Shown here one piece after another: positions 46,266-55,631 of a stretch of 64,000 bases of DNA. Made by a program: the position numbers and the translations under genes. The notes under the pieces were generated by a model. The model did not search any database. It saw only the letters and a list, made by a program, of their open reading frames with translations, and was not told the DNA's origin. Source of the stretch: AA29 sp041481445 (lineage in GTDB: Bacteria; Acidobacteriota; Vicinamibacteria; Fen-336); the NCBI GenBank assembly GCA_041481445.1, contig JBGPBV010000014.1, positions 1 to 64,000 of the forward strand, in the 5' to 3' direction. Numbering within the stretch: the first letter of the stretch is position 1; each line of letters begins with the position of its first letter.

Positions 46266-47453
46266 TCAGGCCTCGTTCTCGATGATCATCGCGATCCCCT
46301 GCCCGCCGCCGATGCAGGCGGTGGCCAGACCGTAGCGCCCGCCGCGCCCCCGCAGCTCGTGGGCCAGGGTGAGGAGCAGGCGCGTGCCGGTGGCGCCCAG
46401 GGGGTGGCCGAGAGCGATCGCGCCGCCGTTGACGTTCGTCCGCTCGCGGTCGAGGCCCAGCTCCTTCTCGACGGCCAGGTACTGGCCGGCGAAGGCCTCG
46501 TTGACCTCCACGAGGTCGATGTCCCCGAGGGACAGCCCCGCGGCCTCCAGCGCCTTGCGCGACGCCGGCACCGGCCCGATGCCCATGATCTCCGGGGGGA
46601 CGCCCGCGATCCCCCACGACACCACCCGTGCCATCGGCTTGAGCCCGCGCCGGCGCGCCTCGTCCTCGTGGGCCACGACCAGCGCGGCCGCCCCGTCCAC
46701 GATGCCGCTCGCGTTGCCGGCCGTCACGAAGCCGTCCTTGCCGAACGAGGGCTTGAGGGCGGCCAGGCCTTCGACGGTGGTGTCGGGCCGCGGGTGGTCG
46801 TCCTCCTCCACCCGGACCGTCTTCCTTCCCTGGGGCGCGTCCACGGGCACGATCTCGTCCCGGAACACGCCCTTCTCGCGGGCGGCGGCCGCCGCCCGCT
46901 GGCTGCGCAGCGCGTAGGCGTCCATGCCCTCGCGCGAGATGCCGTGGCGGCGGGCGAGGGTGTCCGAGGTCTGGGCCATCGAGAGCCCGCAGTGGGTGTC
47001 GAGTAGCGCGACCATGAGCGAGTCCTCGAGCTTGCCCTCGCCCAGGCGCAGGCCGGTGCGGGCGCCACGGATGACGTGCGGGGCCTGCGTCATGTTCTCC
47101 ATGCCCCCGGCGAGGGCCATCCGCGACTCGCCCAGGCGGATCATCTGCGCGACCGAGACCACCGACTGGAGGCCCGACCCGCAGAGGCGGTTCACGGTCA
47201 GGGCCGGCACTTCGACCGGCACTCCCGCCTTGAGGGCCACGTGGCGCGCCCCGTAGATCGCGTCGCCCGAGGTCTGGAGCGCGTTGCCCATCACGACGTG
47301 ATCGATCCAGGCCGGCTGGGCGCCCGCGCGCTCGAGGGCGGCGGCCGCGGCCCGGGCCCCGAGCTCGATGGCGGAGAGGTCCTTGAAGGCGCCCCCGTAC
47401 TCCGCCATGGGCGTGCGCGCGCCCGCCACGATCACGACCTCGTGCTGCGACAT
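46266..47453 (-). CDS. atoB: Acetyl-CoA C-acetyltransferase (thiolase)
   Basis: The 395-residue thiolase has the nucleophile Cys91 (VNRLCGSGLQS), GGMENMTQAPHV, the His motif GHPLGATGTR near 351 and the second Cys in CIGGGQGIAMI near the end. It condenses or cleaves acetoacetyl-CoA or longer 3-oxoacyl-CoA. It is the first gene of the long minus-strand block and has an extended -10 promoter (47462-47470) only eight bases before its ATG, so the mRNA may be leaderless. Confidence 0.95.
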   Translation of the reverse strand: MSQHEVVIVAGARTPMAEYGGAFKDLSAIELGARAAAAALERAGAQPAWIDHVVMGNALQTSGDAIYGARHVALKAGVPVEVPALTVNRLCGSGLQSVVSVAQMIRLGESRMALAGGMENMTQAPHVIRGARTGLRLGEGKLEDSLMVALLDTHCGLSMAQTSDTLARRHGISREGMDAYALRSQRAAAAAREKGVFRDEIVPVDAPQGRKTVRVEEDDHPRPDTTVEGLAALKPSFGKDGFVTAGNASGIVDGAAALVVAHEDEARRRGLKPMARVVSWGIAGVPPEIMGIGPVPASRKALEAAGLSLGDIDLVEVNEAFAGQYLAVEKELGLDRERTNVNGGAIALGHPLGATGTRLLLTLAHELRGRGGRYGLATACIGGGQGIAMIIENEA

Positions 47454-47461
47454 AACCCTGC

Positions 47462-47470
47462 ACTATAGCA
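47462..47470 (-). promoter_or_regulatory. Extended -10 promoter of the thiolase operon
   Basis: On the minus strand TGCTATAGT matches an extended -10 element (TGnTATAAT) with one mismatch. No good -35 is seen 16-18 bp upstream, which is tolerable for an extended -10 promoter. Transcription would start within a few bases of the ATG at 47453. Confidence 0.45.
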
Positions 47471-47475
47471 CGCGC

Positions 47476-47504
47476 TTGACGCCCCTCCGGACCGAGAATA
47501 GGCT
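47476..47504 (+). promoter_or_regulatory. Predicted promoter of the 47518 lipoprotein gene
   Basis: TTGACG (47476-47481), a 17 bp spacer and TAGGCT (47499-47504) face away from the thiolase promoter. The transcript would begin near 47511, leaving only a few bases before the ATG; the GGAGAG at 47509-47514 may then be only partly transcribed. Confidence 0.35.
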
Positions 47505-47517
47505 CACCGGAGAGAGA

Positions 47518-48591
47518 ATGTTCCCCGCGGTGCTGCGCGTCCGCCGGTGCGCCGCCGGCGCGATGGCGCGGGCGCTCGGCCTCGTCCTCGCCGCCCTTCT
47601 CGCCTCCTGCAACAGCCAGTACCCCAACCCGTTCGAGAACACCAACCAGATGGTTCCGCCCCCCGCCACCTCGAAGATCGTCCTCGCCGCCAACACCTAC
47701 GCCGCCCGCAGCGGCGGAGGGCTCGACCTGTTCTCGATGGATGAGAACGGCGGCAACCTCACCCGCCTCACCTTCTGCAACACGACCGACCGCCTCTGCC
47801 AGTACATCGAGCCCGTCCCCGGCCCCAGCCGCGAGCGCGTGGCCGTACTGCGCCTCCTCGACACCGACGGTGACGGGAAGCTCACCGCCACCGACGGCCA
47901 GTCCCTGCGCCTGGTGGACCTCGCCCGTGCGGTGGAGGGCGAGCTCGTCGCCGCCAACGCGCACGTGAGCGGGGCGGACTGGTCTCCGGGCGAGGAAGTG
48001 CTGTTCTACAGCGCGGCGGGGGCGAACTCGATGGACGACCTGTACCAGATCACGAGCAACGCCCAGTCGAACTCCAACCTGACCCAGACCACCACCCTCC
48101 GCGAGCGGCGCCCGCGCTTCAACATCAGCGGGTCCAACCTCGCCTTCGAGCGCATCGACGGCACGGGCCTGGGCCAGACCTGGATCGCCACCTCGCTCGG
48201 CCTGCGCGTGCTCGAGCCCGGGGGCACCGCGGGGGCCGCCCTCGCCGGGACGCCCTACATCGTGGGCAGCGACGCCGACCCCGTCTTCTCCCCAGACAGC
48301 CGCACCGTGCTGTTCCGCCGCCTGGTGGCCACCGGCAACGGCGGCCTCGGGTTCTGGGACCTCATGACCATCCGGACCGACGTGACGAACGCCACCGCCG
48401 TCCCCTTCGTGGCCGATGGGACGGCGTTCCGCGGCGCTCCCGACTGGAACGCCACCGGCATCATCTTCGTCGAGACGGTGGCGGGCTCGGGGCCGCAGGT
48501 CGTGTTCGTGGACGCGACCGGCGGAGGGCGCCGGGTGCTGATGACCGCCGGCGCCGGCTTCGAGCTGTCGTACCCGCGCTGGCTCAAGTAG
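47518..48591 (+). CDS. Lipoprotein with TolB/WD40-like beta-propeller repeats
   Basis: The 357-residue product has a lipoprotein signal ending LLASC (Cys31) from ATG 47518, which is preceded by CCGGAGAGAGA. The rest shows PD40/TolB-like blades: LDLFSMDENGGNLTRLT, VSGADWSPGEEVLFYSA, DPVFSPDSRTVLFRR, APDWNATGIIFVE. A calcium-type DTDGDGKLTATD loop lies near residue 120. Function is unknown; a surface or periplasmic sensor or scaffold is possible. It is divergent from the thiolase operon. Confidence 0.75.
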   Translation: MFPAVLRVRRCAAGAMARALGLVLAALLASCNSQYPNPFENTNQMVPPPATSKIVLAANTYAARSGGGLDLFSMDENGGNLTRLTFCNTTDRLCQYIEPVPGPSRERVAVLRLLDTDGDGKLTATDGQSLRLVDLARAVEGELVAANAHVSGADWSPGEEVLFYSAAGANSMDDLYQITSNAQSNSNLTQTTTLRERRPRFNISGSNLAFERIDGTGLGQTWIATSLGLRVLEPGGTAGAALAGTPYIVGSDADPVFSPDSRTVLFRRLVATGNGGLGFWDLMTIRTDVTNATAVPFVADGTAFRGAPDWNATGIIFVETVAGSGPQVVFVDATGGGRRVLMTAGAGFELSYPRWLK

Positions 48592-48618
48592 GCGCCCGCG
48601 CGGCAGGACGAACCCCTA

Positions 48619-48624
48619 TACAAT
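48619..48624 (+). promoter_or_regulatory. Candidate -10 box for the 48634 gene pair
   Basis: TACAAT is followed by CGAGGCTCC and the GTG at 48634. No clear -35 is seen. The same TACAATCGA string is found, on the minus strand, just before the aconitase-type gene start. Confidence 0.35.
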
Positions 48625-48633
48625 CGAGGCTCC

Positions 48634-48855
48634 GTGGACCGCCGTGACGAGCGTCGTCGGGGAATGGCCCGCCTGGTGGACCTCCACGCCGACGACGGCT
48701 CCTTCGACCGTGAGTTCTGGCGCCGGATCCCACCCAAGGAACGCCTCGAGCTGGTCTGGGCCATGACCCTGGAGGCGGGGCGCTGGCGAGGAGAAGGTGA
48801 CGGTCAACCCCGACTTCAGAGATCTGTTTGCCGCGTTGAACGCCGCCGGAGCTAG
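48634..48855 (+). CDS. Small conserved hypothetical protein upstream of a nucleotidyltransferase
   Basis: The 73-residue product reads ARLVDLHADDGSFDREFWRR then IPPKERLELVWAMTLEAGRW, and ends QPRLQRSVCRVERRRS. This acidic/aromatic small protein is, from memory, commonly found just ahead of a minimal nucleotidyltransferase. It overlaps the next gene by 59 bp, a strong sign of a linked pair. The role is unknown; an antitoxin-like or accessory subunit is possible. Confidence 0.65.
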   Translation: MDRRDERRRGMARLVDLHADDGSFDREFWRRIPPKERLELVWAMTLEAGRWRGEGDGQPRLQRSVCRVERRRS

Positions 48856-49243
48856 GTACCTGCTCGTCGGCGGGTACGCGGTCGCCTTTCATGCGGAGCC
48901 CCGCTTCACGAAGGATCTCGACGTGTGGGCGGAACCCTCGCCGGCCAACGCTCCTCACGTCTACGAAGCGCTTCGAGTGTTCGGCGCCCCGCTCCAGGGA
49001 CTGACGGAAGGCGATCTTGAGCGTGCCGGCCTGATCTTCCAGATCGGCGTGCCTCCGAACCGCATCGACATCCTCACGAGCATCGACGGTGTCGAGTTCG
49101 TCCAGGCATGGTCGGGACGCTCCGAGACGACCTATGGCGACCAGCCCGTCCACGTCATCGGCCGGGCCGAGTTGATCCAGAACAAGCGCGCGTCCGGGCG
49201 CCCGCAGGACCTCCTCGACCTGGAGATCCTCGAGCGGGCGTGA
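48797..49243 (+). CDS. Minimal nucleotidyltransferase-fold protein
   Basis: The 148-residue product has the polymerase-beta-type start LLVGGYAVAFHAEPRFTKDLDVW, with GG at 25-26 and Asp40/Asp42 as metal ligands, and ends KRASGRPQDLLDLEILER. This is the DUF6036/AbiEii-like minimal nucleotidyltransferase group. Members either nucleotidylate a partner or tRNA. The GTG at 48797 has GAGGAGAAG upstream. The overlap with the preceding small gene points to a two-gene toxin-antitoxin-like or accessory module, which is inference. Confidence 0.8.
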   Translation: MTVNPDFRDLFAALNAAGARYLLVGGYAVAFHAEPRFTKDLDVWAEPSPANAPHVYEALRVFGAPLQGLTEGDLERAGLIFQIGVPPNRIDILTSIDGVEFVQAWSGRSETTYGDQPVHVIGRAELIQNKRASGRPQDLLDLEILERA

Positions 49244-49258
49244 TCTGGTCCGCAGATC

Positions 49259-49744
49259 TCAGGCCAGAGGGAGCGCTTCCGCCGCGCGCGTGGCCTGGTC
49301 GTGCCGCTCGAGGATGGGGCGGACCTCCGCGTGCACCCGCCCCCATCCCACGTCCTCCAGCCAGCGGCACACCGCCTTGTCCGCGCACGCGCCCTCGTAC
49401 GCGTCGCGCCAGCGCGCGAACTCGGCCTGCCCCTCCGCGTCCTCGCGCGGGTGCTGGCCGGGCGCGACCCCCTGGCCGCAGCGCCAGGGCTTGGGAGTCA
49501 ATCGGGCGCTGCGGATCTCCTCCACGACCTCCTCGCGCAGCGGCCGCGCGCCGTAGGGATAGCGGTGGGGGAAATCGTCCCCGGCCTCCACGCGCGCGAC
49601 GAGCGAAGCCAGGCGCTCCTGCGCCTTGCCTTCCGCCTCGCGGCCGTCCCCCGACGACCATCCCCAGGCGGTGAGCTCGACCTCCCGGCCGTCGGGGCGC
49701 CGGGCCGTCCGCGTCGCCCTCCTCCACCGCCGCGGGATGAACAC
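49259..49744 (-). CDS. Conserved hypothetical protein, apparently with an internal deletion
   Basis: The 161-residue product starts MFIPRRWRRATRTARRPDGR, ELTAWGWSSGDGREAEGKA and YPYGARPLREEVVEEI. It then passes directly into LTPKPWRCGQ, GQHPREDAEGQAEFARW and a C-terminus WGRVHAEVRPILERHDQ ending LPLA. From memory, this family is usually about 250-300 residues, with a middle section between REEVVEEI and the LTPKPWRCG part. Here the middle seems missing while the frame remains open. GTG 49744 lies 3 bp after the aconitase-type stop. Function unknown. Confidence 0.65.
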   Translation of the reverse strand: MFIPRRWRRATRTARRPDGREVELTAWGWSSGDGREAEGKAQERLASLVARVEAGDDFPHRYPYGARPLREEVVEEIRSARLTPKPWRCGQGVAPGQHPREDAEGQAEFARWRDAYEGACADKAVCRWLEDVGWGRVHAEVRPILERHDQATRAAEALPLA

Positions 49745-49747
49745 GGG

Positions 49748-51754
<2,007 letters not shown>

Positions 51755-51760
51755 TGGTCG

Positions 51761-51789
51761 ATTGTAGTCTCGTCGCCTGACCCTGGACA
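51761..51789 (-). promoter_or_regulatory. Candidate promoter of the aconitase-type gene
   Basis: TACAAT (51761-51766, minus strand) lies six bases before the ATG; 17 bp further upstream is a weak TGTCCA. The geometry suggests a leaderless mRNA. The rest of the 210 bp gap (51755-51964) holds a small CCCGAT/ATCGGG hairpin near 51817-51833 and no convincing gene. Confidence 0.35.
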
Positions 51790-51964
51790 TCCGAGCGCCC
51801 CCTGACCTTGGCCACCCCGATCAGGTATCGGGAATCTCTGGAACTCGAGGCCGACGGCTCGCGACTGTTCCGCCTCACTCGTCAGGTCCAGTTCCCTCTC
51901 TTCTTCTCGAGCTTCAGTGGGATCAGCGCGGCGTCGCTGTGGAGTGGCTTGAGTGGCGGTTCGG

Positions 51965-53023
51965 TCACGAGACTCGTGCTGCGATCGCCTCTCCGACCTC
52001 GCGCGTGCCGAGCGTGCCCCCGATGTCGGAAGTCGTGCGGTCGTTGTCGACCGCCCAATGGACCGCGTCCTCGATCCGCCGCGACTCCTCCGTCCAACCG
52101 AGGTGCTCGAGCATCAGGGAGGCGCTCAGGATCGCCCCCATCGGGTTGGCCACGTTCTTGCCCGCGAACTTCGGGGCGGAGCCGTGCACGGGCTCGAACA
52201 GGCTCAGCCGGCCCGGATGGAGGTTCCCGGAGGCGGCCATGCCGAGCCCGCCCTGGAGGCCGGCGGCGAGGTCGGTGACGATGTCGCCGAACATGTTGCT
52301 GGTCACGATGACCTGGAACTGCGCGGGGTCGCGCACCATCTGCAGCGCGAGGTTGTCCACGTACAGGTGGACCGCCTCGATCCCGGCGTACTCCGCGGCC
52401 ACCGCCTTGAAGACGCGCTGCCAGAGGTCGTGGGCGTGGACGAGCACGTTCGACTTGTCGGCCATGGTCACGCGCGTGCGGCCCCGCGCCCGGGCGAACT
52501 CGAAGGCGTGGCGGACGATCCGCTCCACGCCCTTGCGCGTGTTGAGGTCGATCTCGGTCGCGACCTCGTCCGCGGTGTCCTTCTTGAAGTTGCCGCCCAT
52601 CATCACGTAGAGGCCCTCCGTGTTCTCCCGGAAGACCACGAAGTCGACATCCTTGGGGCCGACGCCCTTGAGTGGACACAGCCGCTCGTGGAAGAGGCGG
52701 ACCGGGCGAAAGTTCACATACAGGTCCAGGCGGAAGCGCATCCCGAGCAGGATGTCGGCGGCGTGACGGTTGTCGGGGACCCGCGGATCGCCCATGGCCC
52801 CGAGCAGGATCGCGTCGAAGGAGCCCTGCAGCATGCCGAGCGCGTCCGGCGGGAGCGTGATGCCCGTCTTCAGGTAGTGATCGGCGCCCCAGGGCAGCGG
52901 CGTGAGATGGACGGCGCGGCCGGAAGAGGAGGCGACCGTTTCGAGGACACGGACCGCCTCCGCGATGACCTCCACCCCGATGCCGTCACCGGGGATGACC
53001 GCGATTGCCAACGCGGCCGGCAT
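51965..53023 (-). CDS. Isocitrate/isopropylmalate dehydrogenase-family beta-decarboxylating dehydrogenase
   Basis: The 352-residue enzyme has AIAVIPGDGIGVEVIAEAV at the start, the substrate Arg motif LDLYVNFRPVRL near 105-116, and FVVFRENTEGLYVMMGG. The Mg-binding VTSNMFGDIVTDLAAGLQGG (Asp ligands) and EPVHGSAPKFAGKNVANP follow. The LGMRFRLDLYVNFRPV region looks like the tartrate/3-isopropylmalate dehydrogenase branch more than ICDH. With the adjacent hydratase it could serve leucine synthesis or a related chain-extension or TCA-type sequence; the substrate is open. Confidence 0.88.
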   Translation of the reverse strand: MPAALAIAVIPGDGIGVEVIAEAVRVLETVASSSGRAVHLTPLPWGADHYLKTGITLPPDALGMLQGSFDAILLGAMGDPRVPDNRHAADILLGMRFRLDLYVNFRPVRLFHERLCPLKGVGPKDVDFVVFRENTEGLYVMMGGNFKKDTADEVATEIDLNTRKGVERIVRHAFEFARARGRTRVTMADKSNVLVHAHDLWQRVFKAVAAEYAGIEAVHLYVDNLALQMVRDPAQFQVIVTSNMFGDIVTDLAAGLQGGLGMAASGNLHPGRLSLFEPVHGSAPKFAGKNVANPMGAILSASLMLEHLGWTEESRRIEDAVHWAVDNDRTTSDIGGTLGTREVGEAIAARVS

Positions 53024-53027
53024 GGCC

Positions 53028-53219
53028 TCAGCTCGGGAAGGGGTACATCAGCCAGCCGACGACGATCGCGGAGGCCACGAAGGCGGCGAAGGCGAGGAGG
53101 CCGAAACGCAGCCGGCTGCGCGCGTCGTCGCGCAGCAGGGTGGCGAAGACGGCCGACGTGAGCACCGAGAAGGTGACGAGGGCGACGAGGTGGCTGGCCA
53201 GCAGGCGGTGGGAGGTCAA
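53028..53219 (-). CDS. Small two-helix membrane protein
   Basis: A TTG at 53219 shares four bases (TTGA) with the stop of the DUF6677 gene and opens a 63-residue frame. The peptide has two hydrophobic helices: SHLVALVTFSVLTSAVFATLL and FGLLAFAAFVASAIVVGWLM, separated by the basic loop RDDARSRLR. It ends 4 bp before the dehydrogenase ATG. The tight packing on both sides supports a real gene. No family is recognised. Confidence 0.65.
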   Translation of the reverse strand: MTSHRLLASHLVALVTFSVLTSAVFATLLRDDARSRLRFGLLAFAAFVASAIVVGWLMYPFPS

Positions 53220-53593
53220 CGCTTGCGGCCCAGCGCGGTGTCGTAGGCGTCCAGGACCACCAGGATGTTGAGGAGGCCGGCCACCGCGGTGAACGTGTTG
53301 CCGTACTCGAAGGTCACCGACTTGACGTCGCCCTGGTAGCCCAGCATGCGCACCACGAAGTACGGCAGGCCGATCGCCATCTGGGCCAGGCTGAACAGCG
53401 AGGCCAGCACGTCGTCGAGGCCGAGGCTCATCTCCAGGCGCGAGTCCATGGCCACCCCCAGCGCGAAGAGGGCGCCGATGGCCACCATGAAGATGAGGGC
53501 CTTGCCCGGCCGGCGGAGGTAGAGGTGACCCGCGCCGGGGAGGAGCCACGCGAACAGGGCGGCGGGGACGGGACTCTGGGGTCTCGATTCCAA
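53216..53593 (-). CDS. DUF6677-like small membrane protein
   Basis: The 125-residue product starts ESRPQSPVPAALFAWLLPGAGHLYLRRPGKALIF, a pattern of small Acidobacteria-type membrane proteins (DUF6677), and has three to four hydrophobic segments (for example FMVAIGALFALGVAM and AVAGLLNILVVLDAYD). The start is TTG 53593; ATG is absent in frame before the conserved region. A GTGCTAAGAT promoter element lies about 9 bp upstream. Function is unknown. Confidence 0.75.
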   Translation of the reverse strand: MESRPQSPVPAALFAWLLPGAGHLYLRRPGKALIFMVAIGALFALGVAMDSRLEMSLGLDDVLASLFSLAQMAIGLPYFVVRMLGYQGDVKSVTFEYGNTFTAVAGLLNILVVLDAYDTALGRKR

Positions 53594-53602
53594 GAAGCGG
53601 CC

Positions 53603-53664
53603 ATCTTAGCACGCCCGTCCGGCTCCCTCGCCACCATTGCCTCCACCGACGCGGGTGCTAAGAT
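53603..53664. promoter_or_regulatory. Divergent promoter region with inverted GTGCTAAGAT elements
   Basis: GTGCTAAGAT occurs on the plus strand at 53655-53664 and on the minus strand at 53603-53612. Each is an extended -10 (TGCTAAGAT) facing its own gene. For the plus strand, TTGCCT (53637-53642) with a 16 bp spacer adds a -35. The minus copy has no clear -35. Confidence 0.5.
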
Positions 53665-53696
53665 CGAGTCGACGTCGAGTGGGAGATCTCACGCAG

Positions 53697-55595
53697 ATGC
53701 GCTCGTCGATGGCCGTCCTCGCCTGCGGAGTCGCCGTCGTGATGGCCGGCTCCGCGTTCCTGACCGTCCGCGCCGACTCTCCGGCCAAGCCGCCCGTGGC
53801 GGGGGCCACGCCCGATGCCGTGCCCGCGGTGGACATCCTGCCCCTGGACGCGGTCCGCCCGGGGATGACGGGCATCGGCCGGACCGTCTTCGAGGGCACG
53901 AAGATCGAGGAGTTCAAGGTCACGGTCATCGGCGTCCTGGAGAACGTCGGCCCCAAGCAGAGCATGATCGTGGCCAGGCTGGAGGGCGGTCCCCTCGAGA
54001 AGACGGGAGTGATCGCGGGGATGAGCGGCAGCCCCGTCTACATCGACGGCAGGCTCGTGGGCGCGGTCGCCTACGGCTTCCCGTTCTCCAAGGAGACCAT
54101 CGCGGGGATCACGCCGATCTCGGAGATGATCGACGCCACGAAGACGGGCGGGCCGCGGGCGGCTTCCGCGCGCTTCCCCGCCGTGTTCGGCGCCTCCGGC
54201 CCCAAGGCCCCCCTCGACCGCGAGTCGCTGGTGGCCGCCCTCAAGCGGCCCCTGCCCGCGATCCCGCTCTCCGCGGGCGCGATGCGCGGGGAGATGCCGG
54301 GCTCCCTGGTCGGGCAGACCCTCGGCCCGCTGTCGGTGCCCCTCGTCTTCTCCGGCTTCGATCCCGCCACCTTCGAATGGGCGCGCGGCATGTTCGCGGG
54401 CATGGGGTTCACACCCGTGATGGGAACCGGGGGCAAGGGGACGCTGCCCGCGGGCGTGCTCCCCGACCTGCAGCCGGGGGGCGCGGTGGGCATCTCGCTC
54501 ATCGAAGGTGACATGGACCTGAGCGCCACCGGGACCGTCACCCACATCGATAACGGCCGCGTCTACGCCTTCGGCCATCCCTTCTACAACCTCGGCCCTA
54601 CGCAGTTCCCGATGCGCAAGGCCTACGTCTACTCCGTCTTCCCGAGCCTCTACCAGTCCTGGAAGATCAGCTCCCCCGCGGACGCGGTGGGCACCATCGA
54701 GCAGGACCGCATCACCGCGGTGTCGGGCATGATCGGCAAGGTCCCGCGCATGATCCCGGTCGAGGTGAAGATCAAGACCAGCCGCGGGCAGGAGCGCACC
54801 TTCGCCTTCCGGATGGTCGAGGACGAGCTCTTCAGCCCCGTGCTCGCCTACGTCTCGCTGGCCTCGGTGCTGCAGAGCAACGAGCGCGCGTTCGGGACCT
54901 CCACCATCCGCGTGGACGCGCGCCTGGAGCTGACGGGCAAGCGCGAGGTGCGGGTGGAGGACCTCTTCACCCAGGAGCAGCCGGCCATCCAGGCCGCCGG
55001 CCTGGTGGCGGCGCCCCTGGCCTACCTCATGACCAACGACCTCGAGCGGGTGAAGATCGAGAAGGTCACCATCGACGTGGCCTCCGACGAGACGGTCCAG
55101 AGCGCCACCCTCGAGCGGGCCTGGCTGGAGCGCACGGGACCGGTGCGCGCGGGGTCGACGGTGCCGCTCAAGGTCCAGCTCCGCACCTACCGGGGGGAGA
55201 CCATCACCCAGACGATCCCGATCAGCGTTCCCGCCACCGCTCCCGCCGGCAACTACGCGGTGCTGGTGGCGGACGGCCCCTCCCTGACCGCGGTCGAGCA
55301 GCGCGAGATGCGGCAGCAGTTCGTGCCCCGCGACCTCGACCAGCTCATCCGCGCCATCAACGGCCTCCGGCACAACAACCACGTCTACGTGCGCATGACG
55401 CGGCCGGACGACGGGGCCATCGTGCGCGGCGAGTACATGCAGTCGCTTCCACCCTCCGTGCTCTCGGTCCTGGGCGGCTCCGAGCAGGGCACGAGCGTGA
55501 TCCCCCTCCGCACGGCCGCGGTGTGGGACTTCGACCTTTCCACCGACTACGCCGTCTCCGGCTCGAGGGTGCTGACCCTCCCCGTCGAGCGCTGA
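53697..55595 (+). CDS. Secreted SpoIVB/S55-type peptidase-like protein
   Basis: The 632-residue product has a Sec signal (VLACGVAVVMAGSAFLTVRA). An S55-type segment VIAGMSGSPVYIDGRLVGAVAYG (107-129, candidate nucleophile Ser112) follows, then GRVYAFGHPFYNLGP (288-302, His294). In SpoIVB the His motif comes first and the Ser motif later; here they are reversed. The C-terminal half has beta-rich segments of unknown type. The ATG at 53697 has AGTGGGAG upstream. It may be a periplasmic protease or sensor; activity is not proven by the motifs. Confidence 0.75.
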   Translation: MRSSMAVLACGVAVVMAGSAFLTVRADSPAKPPVAGATPDAVPAVDILPLDAVRPGMTGIGRTVFEGTKIEEFKVTVIGVLENVGPKQSMIVARLEGGPLEKTGVIAGMSGSPVYIDGRLVGAVAYGFPFSKETIAGITPISEMIDATKTGGPRAASARFPAVFGASGPKAPLDRESLVAALKRPLPAIPLSAGAMRGEMPGSLVGQTLGPLSVPLVFSGFDPATFEWARGMFAGMGFTPVMGTGGKGTLPAGVLPDLQPGGAVGISLIEGDMDLSATGTVTHIDNGRVYAFGHPFYNLGPTQFPMRKAYVYSVFPSLYQSWKISSPADAVGTIEQDRITAVSGMIGKVPRMIPVEVKIKTSRGQERTFAFRMVEDELFSPVLAYVSLASVLQSNERAFGTSTIRVDARLELTGKREVRVEDLFTQEQPAIQAAGLVAAPLAYLMTNDLERVKIEKVTIDVASDETVQSATLERAWLERTGPVRAGSTVPLKVQLRTYRGETITQTIPISVPATAPAGNYAVLVADGPSLTAVEQREMRQQFVPRDLDQLIRAINGLRHNNHVYVRMTRPDDGAIVRGEYMQSLPPSVLSVLGGSEQGTSVIPLRTAAVWDFDLSTDYAVSGSRVLTLPVER

Positions 55596-55631
55596 GGCGG
55601 GACGCCGCTCCTGATCCCATTGCGAGGTTCG

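Noticed and set aside
51882..51968. 28-codon frame (GTG overlapping the dehydrogenase stop)
   Set aside because: The GTGA overlap is tempting, but the peptide is short, has no membrane helix or known pattern, and no support beyond position.
51808..52278. Plus-strand frame of 156 codons
   Set aside because: It overlaps the dehydrogenase gene antisense; only the first 40 residues look protein-like and no start signal supports it.
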